This document shows, in pieces, positions 1 through 14,860 of a stretch of DNA of 64,000 nucleotides. Position 1 is the first letter of the stretch. Every line of letters begins with the position of its first letter. Both the position numbers and the translations under genes were made by a program. The DNA comes from Apostichopus japonicus (Eukaryota; Echinodermata; Holothuroidea; Aspidochirotida; Stichopodidae), in NCBI RefSeq assembly GCF_037975245.1, contig NC_092576.1:39243611-39307610 (forward strand). The letters run 5' to 3'. The notes under the pieces are model-generated. The model was not told the origin of the DNA and ran no database searches. It was given only the letters and a program-made list of their open reading frames with translations.

Positions 1-1578
<1,578 letters not shown>

Positions 1579-1787
1579 TGCAGTTGCTTGAATCTTTGAG
1601 AGTGTTGTACATAGTTTAATATTCCATTAACTTCATGTTTATTCATTTCTCTCCCTTGCTCTGTCTGTATGGTCATCCCCTCTATTGATGTTATGATTGG
1701 TAGAGAGAGACCAGAGGAGAGGATAATGTTCCCATCTTCATCAATCTTACTAAATGAAAAGCCTAGAGTCACCCAGTATATGGGAAT
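1579..1787 (-). CDS. NLR LRR-like exon, module B, copy 2
   Basis: This 209-nt exon (69 codons plus 2 nt; phase 0 in, 2 out) is bounded by CTTTCTTCAG and GTAAGTAT. It encodes IPIYWVTLGFSFSKIDEDGN through YVQHSQRFKQL, paralogous to 8,512-8,723 with a similar intron start next to it. It is the last exon of this gene seen in the window. A phase-2 end with no stop means modules C and D, and possibly more cassettes, should lie left of position 1. Confidence 0.8.
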
Positions 1788-4479
1788 CTGAAGAAAGGAA
1801 AATAATAAATAGAATTATTATCATCCTGTTTGTTAACAGGACAAATACTTGAAATTATAACATTGTAATTAACTGAGGAATATTAACTTTATTATTGTTT
1901 TAAATTCATATAAATCAATTATATTTTGTTTATTTTAATCATGTCTTGTTATTATTTTGTTTATATGATAAATAGTGGTTTGAATTTGTTAAAAAAAAAG
2001 GTAACTTAATTTCTAAAGTTTGTTTAATCTTCGTTTCATTTTATTTTTATTAAGTGATATTTAGTCGGGGTATTAGGAGGCTGCCTTAGTGCGGAACTGG
2101 CGGGAGAGGGCGTGGATATGGTTTACCCTCGTGAATGTAAATGTATCGATTGGTGTCGTATTGGGTAGGAATGGGTGTGGTAGGCGTAAGGAGGGGTGGT
2201 TTAGGGTGGGAGAGCAAGTAGACCGCTTATACATATTAAATGTAATTTGTGTTTTACGGGGAGGTGGAAATCTGAAGAAAGGAAAATAAGAAGTATAATT
2301 AATATAATATCGCTTTATTAGGGTTGAAAGTTTGATACACAATTTCTTTTTAACTAGTATGATTAAATACATTTATTTTGTTATGTTTTTATCTTTAATG
2401 TGGTTTCATGGAGATTTTAATTTCACAATCGGATCCTGCTCATGTTTACTGGGTTTTTTTTTTGTAACTATGTTTTAATATTTTTTTTTTGGGGGGGGGG
2501 AGGGGTGAAAGTTTATATTAGTTTGATGACTGAAAGCAGATTTTTTTTTCAGGACATTTTGCGTTTGATTTTAGAAGAGATAAAAGAGTATCTTAAATTA
2601 TTGTTATTGTTTGTTGTTGAAGAATATCATAGTAACGTGTTAATTATTGTTGTTTACTTTTAAATATGTCTGTGCATTATCTTACAATAGGTGGCGGGGG
2701 GTTGAAGCAATAAGGGATGTAAGCAAAAGATGTAACTCACTTTAATGTAATTATTTGTTTGAAACTAGGGTGTAACTGTATACCTTGTTTACAAACATCT
2801 GTTGTTATTTATTATGTATTGATTTTCACTGAATTTCGTTCATAGAGATATTTCTGTGTTGTTTTATTGCATATATATAACACTAACAGGTTTAGAATCA
2901 TTGCTTGTTGCTGAAGAATATTAAAATACTTAAATGTTTGTTATTTACTTTAGATATATTTGTAAATTGTTGAAGAATAAACATACGCGGGTAACTAATT
3001 GTTGTTGTTGGTTGTTTACTTTTAAATATATTTTTTTAATCTGCTCTGATTTCAAATCAAGGGTGATGAGTCTGGTTAGTAGCGATATTTAAATGTTACT
3101 TGCGTTTGGAGAAGTACAACAACAGATTGTAATATATACTTATTATGTGGTATTGGATAATATTGAAACAATGCGTAAATAAATTGTTGTTGTGTGTTGT
3201 TTACTTGTAAACCTTTTTTTTTTAAATCCTTTCTCCTACAAGTCAAGAAGTGTAAAGGTGAATATTGGTAGCAGCATTTGAGCTTTATTTGAAGCTATTA
3301 TCGTTCATTATGTTTGAAAATGAGGTATGATGTTATCCTTTGTATAAAAACAGTTGTTATTATTTACATTTTATGTGTATATTTACTCCTCAATTTGAAA
3401 AGAAATTATCAAATTCTAGTTATAGTGCAGTGCTATATAATTTGCGTTTGTTTTGAATATACAGAAGTTGACTTGCAAGCGATTTTATAGTCATTTGTTT
3501 ATTAAGCATATTAAAACAATTCGTACATATTTGTTGTTGTTTACTGTTTACTTTGAAGACATAAAGTTACTATTAAGGCAGATGAAGGAAATCTAGTCAT
3601 GACAGCAACTGGTGTGACATATTTTACAGATAGTCATATTAATTGTATAAGAGGAGGGTAGCATTGTATTTGTCTTTTGTTCTGTTTGGAAAAAACTTGA
3701 AATTATTGATTTAATTACAGTGAAGTTTAATTATTAATATTTCTTTAATCTTTTTTCATCATCGTTATCACAGACAGTAGTAGATTCAGGAGATATAATG
3801 TCACGACTAGGTTAAAATACGAGGGAGTAGTAGGTTGGTTAGCTAAATATATTTATATCAGGGTTGGACTGTATGCAGGGTTACTGTTTAGTAAATACAA
3901 GTTGAGTGCTAATTTAAGGTCGGCGGTGGGGAGGGGGGGGTGGGTGTTAGCGATGGGTCTTTGGTGTTGTAAATTTCTAGATGTTCATTTCTTAAAAGTA
4001 TCATTTTATCGAATTGACAAGTAATTTTTTATCATTTAATGATTGAGGAAAATTTCTTTGTGTTTAATCTTACCTAACCAACGCCACTAATTCAGTTACA
4101 GGTTTAAACTGTACCCGGTGACTGGAGGGGTTGGAGTGGAATGATATGTATTGTTGAGGTTTTAGCTAATGTTTATAGGAAGGTAAATAGTTTACTTTTG
4201 AGAGGAAGGTGATTTGTGATATTGACTCATTTCATTGATACAGACAATTAATGGGAGAAACAGGGATAGTAATGAATAGTTGTTTTTATTTTGATATTTG
4301 TTGAATGTTTATGGTGAGACTTGGTTGTATTATCTGTTTACAAATACATTTCAATAATGATCAAAGGTAAACGTATTATACGATGTATTCTTTCTCACAC
4401 TGAGGTGGTCGGGGAAATATTTTGTAATATTATATTCTACAAGTTCCTTACTCACGTGGCCCATTGACGGTGTACTTAC
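1788..4479. other. NLR intron between modules A2 and B2
   Basis: No gene is seen. Near 2,268-2,300 a short stretch (TCTGAAGAAAGGAAAATAA) repeats the intron/exon border at 1,786-1,805 without the exon, which suggests a decayed partial duplication. The rest is T-rich with several short G runs. Confidence 0.45.
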
Positions 4480-4599
4480 GTTATGACTGGAGGCATTCAC
4501 CAGGAGCTCTACGGCTGTCCTCTGTACTGACACATTGTCTTTGCTACTGATGACGACATTTTGTGAACACAACTCTGTAATAGTTTGAACGTCATCAGC
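4480..4599 (-). CDS. NLR LRR-like exon, module A, copy 2
   Basis: This 120-nt exon (40 codons, phase 0 in and out) is bounded by TTTAATAG and GTAAGTAC. It encodes ADDVQTITELCSQNVVISSK through ELLVNASSHN. This matches the end of the NACHT exon (VTELCSKRVIIH through LLQIASSHD), so it is the second copy of the module that opens each LRR cassette. Copy 1 is fused to the NACHT exon, while this copy stands alone as an exon. Confidence 0.78.
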
Positions 4600-5147
4600 C
4601 TATTAAACAAGATACAAATCGTATTAGCAATAAAAATGATAAATGATAAGGTATAGAATGATAATAATTTATAAAATCCCTATGATATGATCAAGTGCCA
4701 CTTTACTAGTCATTAAAATAATAAATAATATGTATATATGATGAATCATATAGTGTGTTATGAGGCACGGTGGTTGCAACCGGTATGGGCGCACTGTACA
4801 ATACATACAGAACGCGTGTAAGGACATAACCCCTTAGATCCGATAAGTCAAAACACTATCATGCCTTATACAGTCGCCTTGTACGGGATGAATAAATTAT
4901 TGCAAGTATAAATGATTGATATTGAATAGTACGTTACTGTCCATGGTTAGACATTAGAGAAAGTATAACAAAAAATAGAAAGGTTATACGTAACTGTTTA
5001 AAGAAAAAATAAAATGCAAAATACTCCTTATTTTTTTACCTCCCCCGTTCACAGAACCTGCCCCCCCCCCTTCCCATGCACACAAACATACGCAAACACA
5101 ACACATCCAGGCAAATTGAATTCAAACAGAACAAAAGTTAAACCAAC

Positions 5148-5203
5148 CTTCTTCCATTTACCGGATTGGAGATCAAGATGACAGGCATTACTCGGCCACA
5201 AAA
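5148..5203 (-). CDS. NLR LRR-like exon, module D
   Basis: This 56-nt exon follows a TTTCCCAG acceptor. It completes the phase-1 codon (G+TT, Val) and encodes LWPSNACHLDLQSGKWKK, then ends in phase 0 at a weaker GTTGGT donor. 'CHLDLQSGKW' resembles an LRR consensus strand. It is supported mainly because it is the only piece found whose phases (1 in, 0 out) connect module C to the module at 4,480-4,599. The donor is non-optimal, so the 3' boundary is less certain than for the neighbours. Confidence 0.62.
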
Positions 5204-5740
5204 CTGGGAAACAGAATAAAAATGAAATCAACAAAATACATCTATTAATATAACCAGAGCTATGTATTTATGACTCTCAATAAATTGAAACTATGCTACC
5301 TAATTTTTGATATAGATATATTATAAAATGTACATTTTTTTTCCTGCAGGATTTTCATTTAGGATCACACTGGCCTACCATCACTATGACATTCGCCGAA
5401 CATTTCCTCACACGAATGAGCTACACTTATCTTACACTTTAAAGATTTGGAATTGTTTCAAATATTCTAAACCAAACATTTTGTATATCATCATTGTTAC
5501 AATAAAACAGAACAATTAGTAACAAATATCAGAATGAAAGAAAGGATCTCGGTACCTGCTGAATGGCAGTAAATATTTATTTACTATTTTAAACTGTTTA
5601 ACCTTGGAAGGATTTCTATGCTTAATCGCCACAGCATAGTAGAGTAGTTTAATACCATTGTGGTATAACAAGTGTTTATTACATTACACAGTCTGTACTG
5701 TCACCAGTATACATTGTATTGTAACATACTGTAGTGTAAG

Positions 5741-6690
5741 ACCCAGTTCACACGTACATTTTTTCGGACATAACGATGTTCCGACCATGGTACGGTTTGC
5801 ATGTGACCGCTCTCTACTATGGTGTGACGAACGTCCGACCATCGTCCACTAAAGATGGTAATTAGCATCGTTAGCCCTGAATTAACCATGGTCCGACCAT
5901 CGTTAGCAGGAAGAACCATGCCTATGACTTCAATTGCGTTGTCTGAGTATTCATGTTAGCGTAAACACTGATCTCGGCCAGAAATACCCGATTTCAATCC
6001 CTTGACATAGCGACGCGTGCCTAGATACATACGATGTAAACAACACAGACCCACACTGTACTGCATACAGCACAATGTACATACACGCGTACGGTTTCTA
6101 CCACAAAACAACACAACAGTCAACACTCCGAGCAATTCGACAAGACAACTCACAATGGCAGCCACTCGCGGTAAAATATGGGAGGAACAAGAAGTCCTGA
6201 CACTAATTGATATATTTTGGGGAAGAAGATACAGAGTTTGGTGAACAACACCGTCAGGAATATGGAGGTGTTTAGTAAGTGTTCGGATATGATGGCGAGA
6301 GGGGGATACGAACGGACGCATACGTAGATATGGACCAAAGTCAACAATTTAAAGAGCTGGTACAAGCGACAAAGGGAATCAATAGGAATCAATGAAAACG
6401 CTACGGCAAATTGAGCTTCCATTGCCTTCAACTACTAATTACAACTAAAAAACCCGCGAAACATGGTCAAATCTGTGACCCTTGACCGACCCAACGCAAC
6501 AGCGCATGGTGGCTTTGCAAGAGCATAATTAACTCAATGATGCATGCGTCTGCGTATAACGATCGTCCGAATATAGTACAAAGTCTTGTGAGTACGTGTG
6601 ACGGCTACCGTAGTTAGTTTAATACGGTCAGACTATAGTTAAGAAACGATGGTCGGAAGATGCAATGTTATACGTGTGGCCGTGTTCTTA
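5741..6690. mobile_element. Harbinger-like non-autonomous element remnant
   Basis: The left end reads AGACCCAGTTCACACGTAC and the right end TACGTGTGGCCGTGTTCT, giving an imperfect terminal inverted repeat built on CACACGTA. Both ends carry several copies of a short motif related to CCGACCATCGT in both orientations. Inside, an ATG at 6,154 opens MAATRGKIWEEQEVLTLIDI. This resembles the Myb/SANT-like DNA-binding protein of Harbinger transposons, and continues after a frameshift as GEEDTEFGEQHRQEYGG before a stop. No transposase is left. Harbinger is my best assignment. A matching TWA target duplication was not seen, so the exact ends are uncertain. Confidence 0.55.
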
Positions 6691-6718
6691 GTCATACCTT
6701 GTACATACATAGCCATAC

Positions 6719-6795
6719 CTTGTACATTCTGTCTTTTTAATTCTTCTGGGATTTTCTCTGGTCTGATAGATGCAGGTAGTGTGCAGTTAACAAAC
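6719..6795 (-). CDS. NLR LRR-like exon, module C
   Basis: This 77-nt exon takes the phase-2 codon from 8,512-8,723 (TG+G gives Trp) and encodes 25 full codons, FVNCTLPASIRPEKIPEE and onward, leaving 1 nt for the next exon. 'KLW-FVNCTLP' looks like an LRR strand followed by its loop. The acceptor is ACCACAG and the donor GTATGG. A second donor 21 nt downstream (GTATGAC, after a direct repeat of GTACAAG) keeps the same phase and would add seven residues. The right end of a Harbinger-like remnant lies a few tens of bases beyond the donor. Confidence 0.72.
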
Positions 6796-6994
6796 CTGTG
6801 GTATAAAAATAAATATATCAAATGATCGTGTGTTTCTCTTTAAATACTAACAAACAGCTGACCTTATTATAGCCAGGTAACCTAATAATAAACACAGAAT
6901 ACATCATTATATTGTATCAACAAAATGCAAATATTTGCAATTGAGATAACAGAGTTCTATTGAATATACCAACGCATAAAATTCAATATTTTAA

Positions 6995-7320
6995 TTACTG
7001 CATTTAAATGCTTGCACGGAATGGCACCTTCTTACCAGTCTGAGTTGATCACACCTCGAGTACCCAAACGCACGCTTCGCCCTAAGCATATTACTCTCGT
7101 TCCACGCAGCACGAATAACAAGAAGCACTATGGCCCCGCTGCTTTTTCTGTCGCTGCACCTGATCTATGGAACCGGCTTCCTACCGAAATTTGCATCATT
7201 ACAGACTTCACCTCATTTAAATCACGCCTAAAAACGCATCTCTTTCATTATAATGTACATCTAATATTTAACGTCTACACACAGACCTACTACGGAATGT
7301 CTATTTTCCTTTCATTATAA
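6995..7320 (+). pseudogene. CR1/L2-like LINE, 3' fragment
   Basis: A 5'-truncated fragment encoding FKCLHGMAPSYQSELI, then YGPAAFSVAAPDLWNRLP, FKSRLKTHLF and a stop. This is the conserved C-terminal tail of the reverse-transcriptase protein of CR1/L2-like LINEs, comparable to the end of the LINE near 23,500-23,760. It has no RT catalytic region. It sits antisense in the NLR intron. Confidence 0.8.
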
Positions 7321-8511
7321 TCTTTACCAACACGCACGCCGTCTACATTCCACCATGTTCATTGTATCCTTTATATATGACCTGTCAATCACATTGTAAT
7401 ACGTCACGTGGCTGAACACCTGCACAGCTAAAGTACATGTATATTCTCACACATCTCTTAGTTATCGTGAATATATCAAACAAATGTACCGCTGAAGGTC
7501 ACCTTGACAATCGGAAAACCTGTACCTCTCTTTTTTAATACAATGCTAGCGAAGAACTAACAATATAGTTTTCTTTAATTTCCTTACTTAAAAGAGAGAA
7601 AATCATCTTGTTTAAAAAATGTTTTTCTTCTACATGTTTTCACACTAAACAGGACTCTCTCCTAGGACATAAATTCCTAAAAAATCCTGACTCCGATGTT
7701 TGGAGTTTCTTGGCGTTTTATTTTAACTGTTCATCAAAGAACAACACATTCAAGAAGTTTTACAATTGAAAACAAATTGTGTGCACGATTTACGCTATGA
7801 CTCACTGATTTTGTTGGCAACCAACTAGTATTTAGTAATGGTTACCATTTTGGAGTCGTAATACGTCGTTGAAATTTCGTTGAATTACTTAGAGTGATTT
7901 TTTTAAGGATTTTTTCTCTTGTTATTGCCTCTAAACGTTGTTGGTAAATAAATTTCAGGAGTTAAAGAAACAACCAGATGTCAATATTTCTCTTATTTTC
8001 ACTTATATTTGGCATAATTTACGCCATTATTTGAATTGAAAATAGGCGTGGTTTGTAATATTATAAATCGCGATATCTGTTTGAAGAATTTACTGCACTC
8101 CACTCAAACGTATCCCCGTTCTATAAATACATTCTCAAATCAGCCTAGCTTACAAAATAATAACAAAAAAAATAAATTCCAAGCATTGTTATACAAGGGC
8201 AATCTCGTATCGCAACAACCTTACTGGAATTCCCACCCCCCCCCCCCGGGCCGCGATACAAATATTTAACAAACTAAAGCGTTATAAACAAGCTTATCTT
8301 ATTGATTGCATTTAGATGACCTTAAACTTCCAATTTACCTGCCAAACCAACCTGTTCCTGTATGACGGCATCTTTGATACTATTTGTTGTCTATTACCTT
8401 TCGTCGGTTCCTTTGATTACAGGATTAAATTATTGAATAATTTCTTAAATCTTTTGTAATTATCACAGACTTTCCTTTCCTCATATTCATTTTATCTTGT
8501 AAGTTACTTAC

Positions 8512-8723
8512 CAAAGTTTCCTGAATTTCTTAGACGGCAGTACATAGTTCAATAATCCTACAATATCTTCCTCAGTAAGTTCTGGTTGGTAGTTCGTGTC
8601 TGCATTCACCAATAACTTCTCCAGTGATGCGAGGCTTGGTAGAGCAATACCAGACCGGAGGATGATGGTATTGTTGTCAACCTTACTAAAGGACCACTGC
8701 AGCCTTAGATCAGATATTGGAAT
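8512..8723 (-). CDS. NLR LRR-like exon, module B, copy 1
   Basis: This 212-nt exon is flanked by CTTCAG acceptor and GTAAGTAAC donor; phase 0 in, phase 2 out. It encodes 70 residues beginning IPISDLRLQWSFSKVD and ending NYVLPSKKFRKL. Spaced Leu segments (LASLEKLLVN, FRKLW) suggest LRR-like beta-strand/turn units. It joins the NACHT exon in frame and is clearly paralogous to the exon at 1,579-1,787, sharing IPI, SFSK, IIL-SG, LP and LNYV. No stop is present. The exact fold is an inference, and a profile search would be needed to call a domain. Confidence 0.82.
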
Positions 8724-11700
8724 CTGAAGAAAGACAAATAAAATAATAAACTGTAGTTTAGCAGCATGACCTCATTGACAGTAAATATTATTGAACACAC
8801 TTACCACTGTAAACAGGGCAATAACCTTTCTTAGAAATTCAAACAAAAGCAATACTAATGCCCCAGTCCCTCTCCAAAATAAAATGAAGAATGATTTTTG
8901 AAAAAAAAAACTGCAAAATGACAACTAAATAAATGAACAAAATGAAAAACACAGTTGAACTCACTACCTATGTGTTGAGTTATCGCGAATTTGGTTCAGA
9001 CTATAAGGAAAACAATATGCTTTCCCCATAAAAATATAGGAATAGCCTCGAGTATAAATTTATACAAGTGATTGCAGATCTCGACTTAAGTCATTTAGGC
9101 TAAGCTATTGTCATCTGCCCTTCAACCCCCCCCCCCCCACATTCCGTCCTACCCGACTAACTCGACAGAACAACACTTGTGCCGGCTGGGTGATAACAAT
9201 ATACATGGCAGTAAAACCTGAAAATACATTCGCTATACCTAACAACTGGTATCAATGATTTGTAGCAAGTAAATTACATCAGTTGCTGGAACATTTTCTT
9301 CATCATAGCTTGGTCTTCAAACACAAACTTATTTGTACCAGTCTTGAAAAATAACATGCTAAGAAATTAATTAGAAAATCGTAAACATTAAACTATCACG
9401 TCGGTACACTCATCGATCATCACACTAGTATAAGCGCGGTTGTAAGGCCTAAATCTACATACAGTAATGTAACCGCAAGAATGTACGTTACCTCACGACA
9501 CATCGTTATTGTTTATAACATTTAAACTGTATTTTCTTTTAATTCTCTGAATCTACTCATTTGTACCACTCTTGCATGATAATTAACATAGTAATGGTAA
9601 GTTAGAAAATATTATGTGAGAGTACCTGACAAGCCAAGTTGCAATTTATATTATTCCCCCTACCCTCCCCTCCCCACCATTCTCGATCGTACTGTTTATA
9701 ACGCCTCAACCTGCATACAGTAAGAACGAACCTCCCCTCCCGACACATGCGGAGTAAACACGACCGACACACGCCGGTGTATACTGTAAAAACAAACGTC
9801 ACGTAAACGCTATTTCATACAATGATTGTGCAACACATTCCACGCCTATAAATCGGTGTACGCAATGTTTGTTGTAGGCTAATTCTAATTCTTTGTCGTG
9901 TCTACTCTAGAGCAGTAGTTCAGCTAGGCCTATTATACATTACGATACAGCATAATCAACCCTACCCCCTCCTCTTCCCCGAACAAACTCTACATAACAA
10001 ACAAGCAATAACTGTCACGGCTTGGAGATATCTATACCTGATATTATTACCCATTCGCTACACCTAACAGCAACAGTTGATATGAATGGTTTATAACATG
10101 TAAACAGTCGTTTGTTTGAATTCTCTTAGGCCTATATCTTTCTGGGTGTACAGTACGAGCCTACACTCATCTGTAACAGTCTTGCATGAGAAAATCGTAA
10201 TAGATAATATTGTGTTGATATTACATAATAGTTGTAAAAATGACATTTTCTATTATTTTTCCCCGTTTCTCGTTCCCTACTCAGACACTAATCGATCATC
10301 ACATTAGCATTAGCATGGTTAATCCGGTCTCAACCTACATACAGTCAACGCAAGAATGATAGTTTCGTCCCAAGACATGCAGAGTAAATACAACCGACAC
10401 ACGCCCGTATGAACCGCTGACAAGCTACCGCCACGTAAACTCTAGTCAGACGCTAGTTTATATGATAAGATTTTGTTTTTTATAACTGTTAAATAAATTA
10501 AATGTATATGATATGTTCTCAAAAATGTTTGTTGTTGGCCCATTCTTTGTCGTGTCTAAAGTACAGTAGTACAGTAGCCAATTGTACAGCTGCAAATGTT
10601 ACAATGTTACAGTATCATAACTGCTACAGTAAATATCTTTGCTAAACGTGAGCGACATTATCGTAATCCATGTACTTCTACCACTCTCAATGTGACCGCA
10701 CAACCAAATACATTATCACTACCAGTACAGGGATAACTCGGCTACCTGAATGTCTGATTGGATTTAGAGCCTAGTGATATGTTACTCGGTCTCTATACGT
10801 ACGGATTAGTGTCGAATTAATGAATATTCTAAAACAGTTATATTCTTTAACACACGCCATTTAAATTAGCATACAACCATGCTTAACGGCAAGTGGTAAA
10901 GTCCTAGCCTATCTTGACAGAAACAAACAAACCTATTACGAGTACTACCGACTACATCTAAGGCCTAACTATCGAGAATTGGCCTACATAATTTGCAGAA
11001 CTGTAATTAAACTTACCTTGAAAGCAACATTGTTTTAGTTGGATTATATCATAAAGCGGTGATAAACGTGTAGGCCTAGACTTGACATATCCTAACTGCG
11101 TATGTCCAAATAAAAGCTCCATTCCCAACACATTGAAACACCGTTATATTGTAATGGTCGATGCGCATGCATTGACGCGGCAGGCTGAATGGCTGACATA
11201 CCAACATCTGCCTTACACAGTTTACAGTATTGTAGTAGTTGTAATGCTTCAATTGAACAGGTGTTATATATAAGCTGTGCATAGTCTACTGAGCGGTGAA
11301 TAGCTAGTTATCGTAACTCGCCCTAGTTTACCTTTTGAGAACAAATTATTTATTAATAATGTAATGTTGCATTAAGATAATGAATGAAAAACGTAACCTA
11401 CGAATGATGCTAACAGGAAGAAACTTGTACGAGAGATGAAAGAAAAATACTGTGTAGCCGATCCGATCAATTCAAACATAAACAACAGTTTTTGGATCGA
11501 TGAACAGTCGATATTAAGTGGGGGCGCACTCCCAAAACTGGTCTTAGAGATTGACCGGAAAATGTTAAACATTCAACATAATGTGTATCACTGTTCGTTT
11601 TCATCTATTTATACCCTCGTTATATATGTCATATATTAGTTCACAGACTCAGATAACAGAAAGAGGTCAATCTTACCATGGTAGCAATTCAATAGAGCAA

Positions 11701-13337
11701 AAACCCTGGAAACTGTGCTTCTTTTTCATTAGATTCATGGCATTAATGAAATAGTACCTCTACTCCTAATTTGACATTTAAAGTGCCCTGTTTTTTAGAG
11801 TGCCATTTCTGTTATGTAAACTGCTTCACTTTTTTAAAAAATATGATTACAGAAACTTCAATGAATAATTGTCCGCGTTAGTGCATCAATAGTTGTCGGA
11901 ACGTTTTTATGTAGTGTGGTTAGCCACAAATCCCACTGAACCTTGAATGTTGTGCACTCCTACCCCCCCCCCATCCCCACCCATGGATGCTTTTGAATCA
12001 CTGGAAGGAAGAGGAAAATGGTTGTATCGGAGTAATGTGTGACTTACCATAACAGGAAAGTCTACTTTAACAGTTGTGTTCGTCAATAATGATTTCAGAA
12101 AGAAATGTAGCACGTGTTTGTATACCGCCCTCCTTAAATGACAAGCTAGCTACGTAACACGAATGACTAAGCATATTACCTGCTTACTACAAATTACTTA
12201 CGATTCTTCCACGAGAGAATACTGAGGTTCACTTACTTATACATTTAGTAAGTTTAATATAGAAATTACAATGAGTAGGAATACAAAAAAAAAAAAAAAA
12301 AAAAATCGGTGAGCATAATACGTAATGGCAACCGTATAACAAAAGTGACAGAAACAAACAAAGGAGACACTACTGTACCAATAGGAAACATACAGAGAGA
12401 AAATAAGCAGCCTGTTATTTTACAATGAGTTTTTAAGCAGTCTTCACCAAAGTTTTCGACATTTGATATGAGAGCAGCAGAGTTTTATCCTGCAGTACGT
12501 ATATAGCGCATGTTGTGCTGAGAGGAGATAAGCCTATTTGAGGGTACATAGGCAGTGTTGAGCTGAAACGAGTACATATTAAGAGTACGTAGTACAATGA
12601 CAATTTAAACGAATATATGATCAAGAGAATTGGAATGGAGTCATATACTGGGTTAAATATAAAAACAACAGCTTGATAGCCATATATGTCAAAGAAAGTG
12701 GGAGTTTTTAAATTGACCAAGAGCAGTAACGAATGATGATGAAACAGTGTTTATGTAAATTAGACGAATGACTCTTTTCTGTCAGACGAATAAAGGTTAA
12801 TTCTAACTGTGTTATTAGGGGCCTATCTATTTTTGAGGCATAATATCAGTATGTGTTTTTTTTTTTCTTTTTTCTTGTAAATATAACAAAGTGCGAGTTA
12901 ATGACACAATTACGGAGACGAAAAAAACAAACAACCTTGCATATATATATTAGGGCAGGCAAGTGGATTATCAATGAATTTAGTGAGACGGGTAACATGT
13001 AATTTAGTCATAAATTACTTATAGTGAAACAGCAAGCAGATTGCATTATATAACATATTTGAGCCGTAAATACTGTAATATGCTAAAAGTGCCAACAGTG
13101 ATCTACGTAATGTATTACAAATCATTATAAGATTTAATTTATATTTATACTACATTATATTGCAATGGTATTATGCATAAGGGAAACTATTACTGCTTTA
13201 TTATGGTGGGGATTGTAGTTAGATTGTAGCTGATATCATAGAACTGAGGAACATAAGATATTTCGTCAAGAATTTAAAAAAAGACAATAATAAATAAAAT
13301 AATAGTTACGAATGTGTATATACTCGATAATACTTAC
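8724..13337. other. long NLR intron with diverged tandem units
   Basis: This is the intron between the NACHT exon and module B1. From about 9,190 to 10,560, diverged copies of a unit of roughly 0.6 kb recur. Shared landmarks are CATTCGCTA-ACCTAACA, CGATCATCACA, CATACAGT-AACGCAAGAA, ACACGCC and TTTGTTGT-GGC-ATTCTTTGTCGTGTCTA. An A run of about 20 lies near 12,287. No reading frame here has coding support. Confidence 0.5.
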
Positions 13338-14860
13338 GTCATGACTTGATGCTATCTGTAGCAGCTGTACGGTAGACCTCTGTAGTAACTTGCTGCCATC
13401 TCTATGGATGATAACCCTCTTAGAACAGAGCTCTGTAACAGTCTTCCTGATCTCCTCAATGTCTCCATTTTGTTCCAAGATGCAGAGTATTGCAAACTTA
13501 TCACAGTCCTTTTTCTTCTTTAAATATTCGATGATGTTACTAGCAGCTGTACGGCTTAGTCCACATGCGAATCGAAAGACATACTGGAGGTCTAATGGAT
13601 CCATCTTACCCAGAGTTTGTTCTAATTCAGCTGAATTCTTCACACTAGCAGCGATATCTGCGACCCTAAATGATGCAAACCACTCACAGAATAGTTTATG
13701 GTAGAAGCTTACTTCAATCTTGGTATTAATGATATCACCAGGAGTTTCTCCATCGGGAATATCGACGACCTTTTCCTCTACTAAAATACCAACACGGATA
13801 TAGTGATCATAAAATGCTTGACCAACTCGTTTACAGAACGCTGCTTTCCCCCACACAATCTGTTGATACTCTCTATTGAGACCTTCGAATGCTATTTTAT
13901 CAAGTTCACCATGTGTAGACTCGAACTCTACTTCATAGGTCATAACGTTACGTTCCGCTGCCTTGTTTCTGGTGTGACTGTGAAAACATTTCATCATGTA
14001 AATGAAAAACTCCGTAACAGACTTAAATTTCTGAAAGTCTTTTCTTTCATCAGTCATGTGAGCGAACGTAACGAAGAATAGAGGAACTTGGCAGAGATCG
14101 TCCAGAATTGGGTTTCCTTTCAAACCTTTCTTGATTTTATCAAAAGACTTTTCATTTTCTTCTCCAGTAATGGCTTTGCGAATGTACTGATCACGAGCAG
14201 TTTCATCAAAACCTTTTAACCTGACTCGTTTGGTTTCTGACTTGTCAAAGTCTTTTGGTAGATACCTGGTCGTCAAGGTTACTTCAAATTTTCGAAACTT
14301 CTCTAATCTGACGATCTGATCTACGTCACTTCCTGTGGTTTGATCTCTCTCAGGATACTCGTCATAGCCATCGAGGAGAACTTTAACTCTATGACAGCCT
14401 TCCAGAATAGCTCTAATGTCAGATTGTTTCACACGGGGCTCGTTTGGTAGTAGAAACATTTTGATCGCTCTGTAAATGGACTTCACGTTACCCAGCTGTC
14501 TCAGTCGTAGAAGAATTAACACATCTGCGTCCGAAAAAGGGGATTCCTTCACACCGTTACACCAGTCAAAGGCTAACTGAAGGGTGAGGGTTGATTTACC
14601 GTACCCTGGTTCACCCTCTATAATTCGACGTACTGATTTAATTCGCGGATCAGTGAAAATATGATTATATGACGCCAAACGTTCCCATGATCCTTCGGTG
14701 GAGAAGGGGGTACGTCTCTCGATGAAACCCTCAATGCTGCCCTCAACAAATACTTTATCTACACAGTAGAGTCTATCTTTGATATAAGGGATCGGTTGAA
14801 CTGCGTCATATCGTTCCTTGTACGTAGACTTCAGCTCTGTGAGAAGGATTTCTTTTTTTT
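13338..14860 (-). CDS. NLR-like receptor, NACHT ATPase exon
   Basis: This 1,523-nt internal exon lies between an acceptor (ATATTCAG, intron side above 14,860) and a GTAAGTATT donor below 13,338. It starts with 2 nt of a codon and ends in phase 0. It encodes about 507 residues of an NLR-type receptor. NACHT domains bind and hydrolyse ATP to switch the receptor into an oligomeric signalling state in the cytosol. Walker A GEPGYGKST is at 14,615-14,589 and Walker B VLLDGYDE at about 14,380-14,355. A winged-helix-like, Cys-containing region follows. The exon ends with ITELC/SSHD-type sequence that recurs at 4,480-4,599. The N-terminal effector domain was not found: the next upstream DNA is a 5.1-kb transposon, so those exons are farther right or missing. 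The NACHT call is secure; ligand and signalling partner are unknown. Confidence 0.9.
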
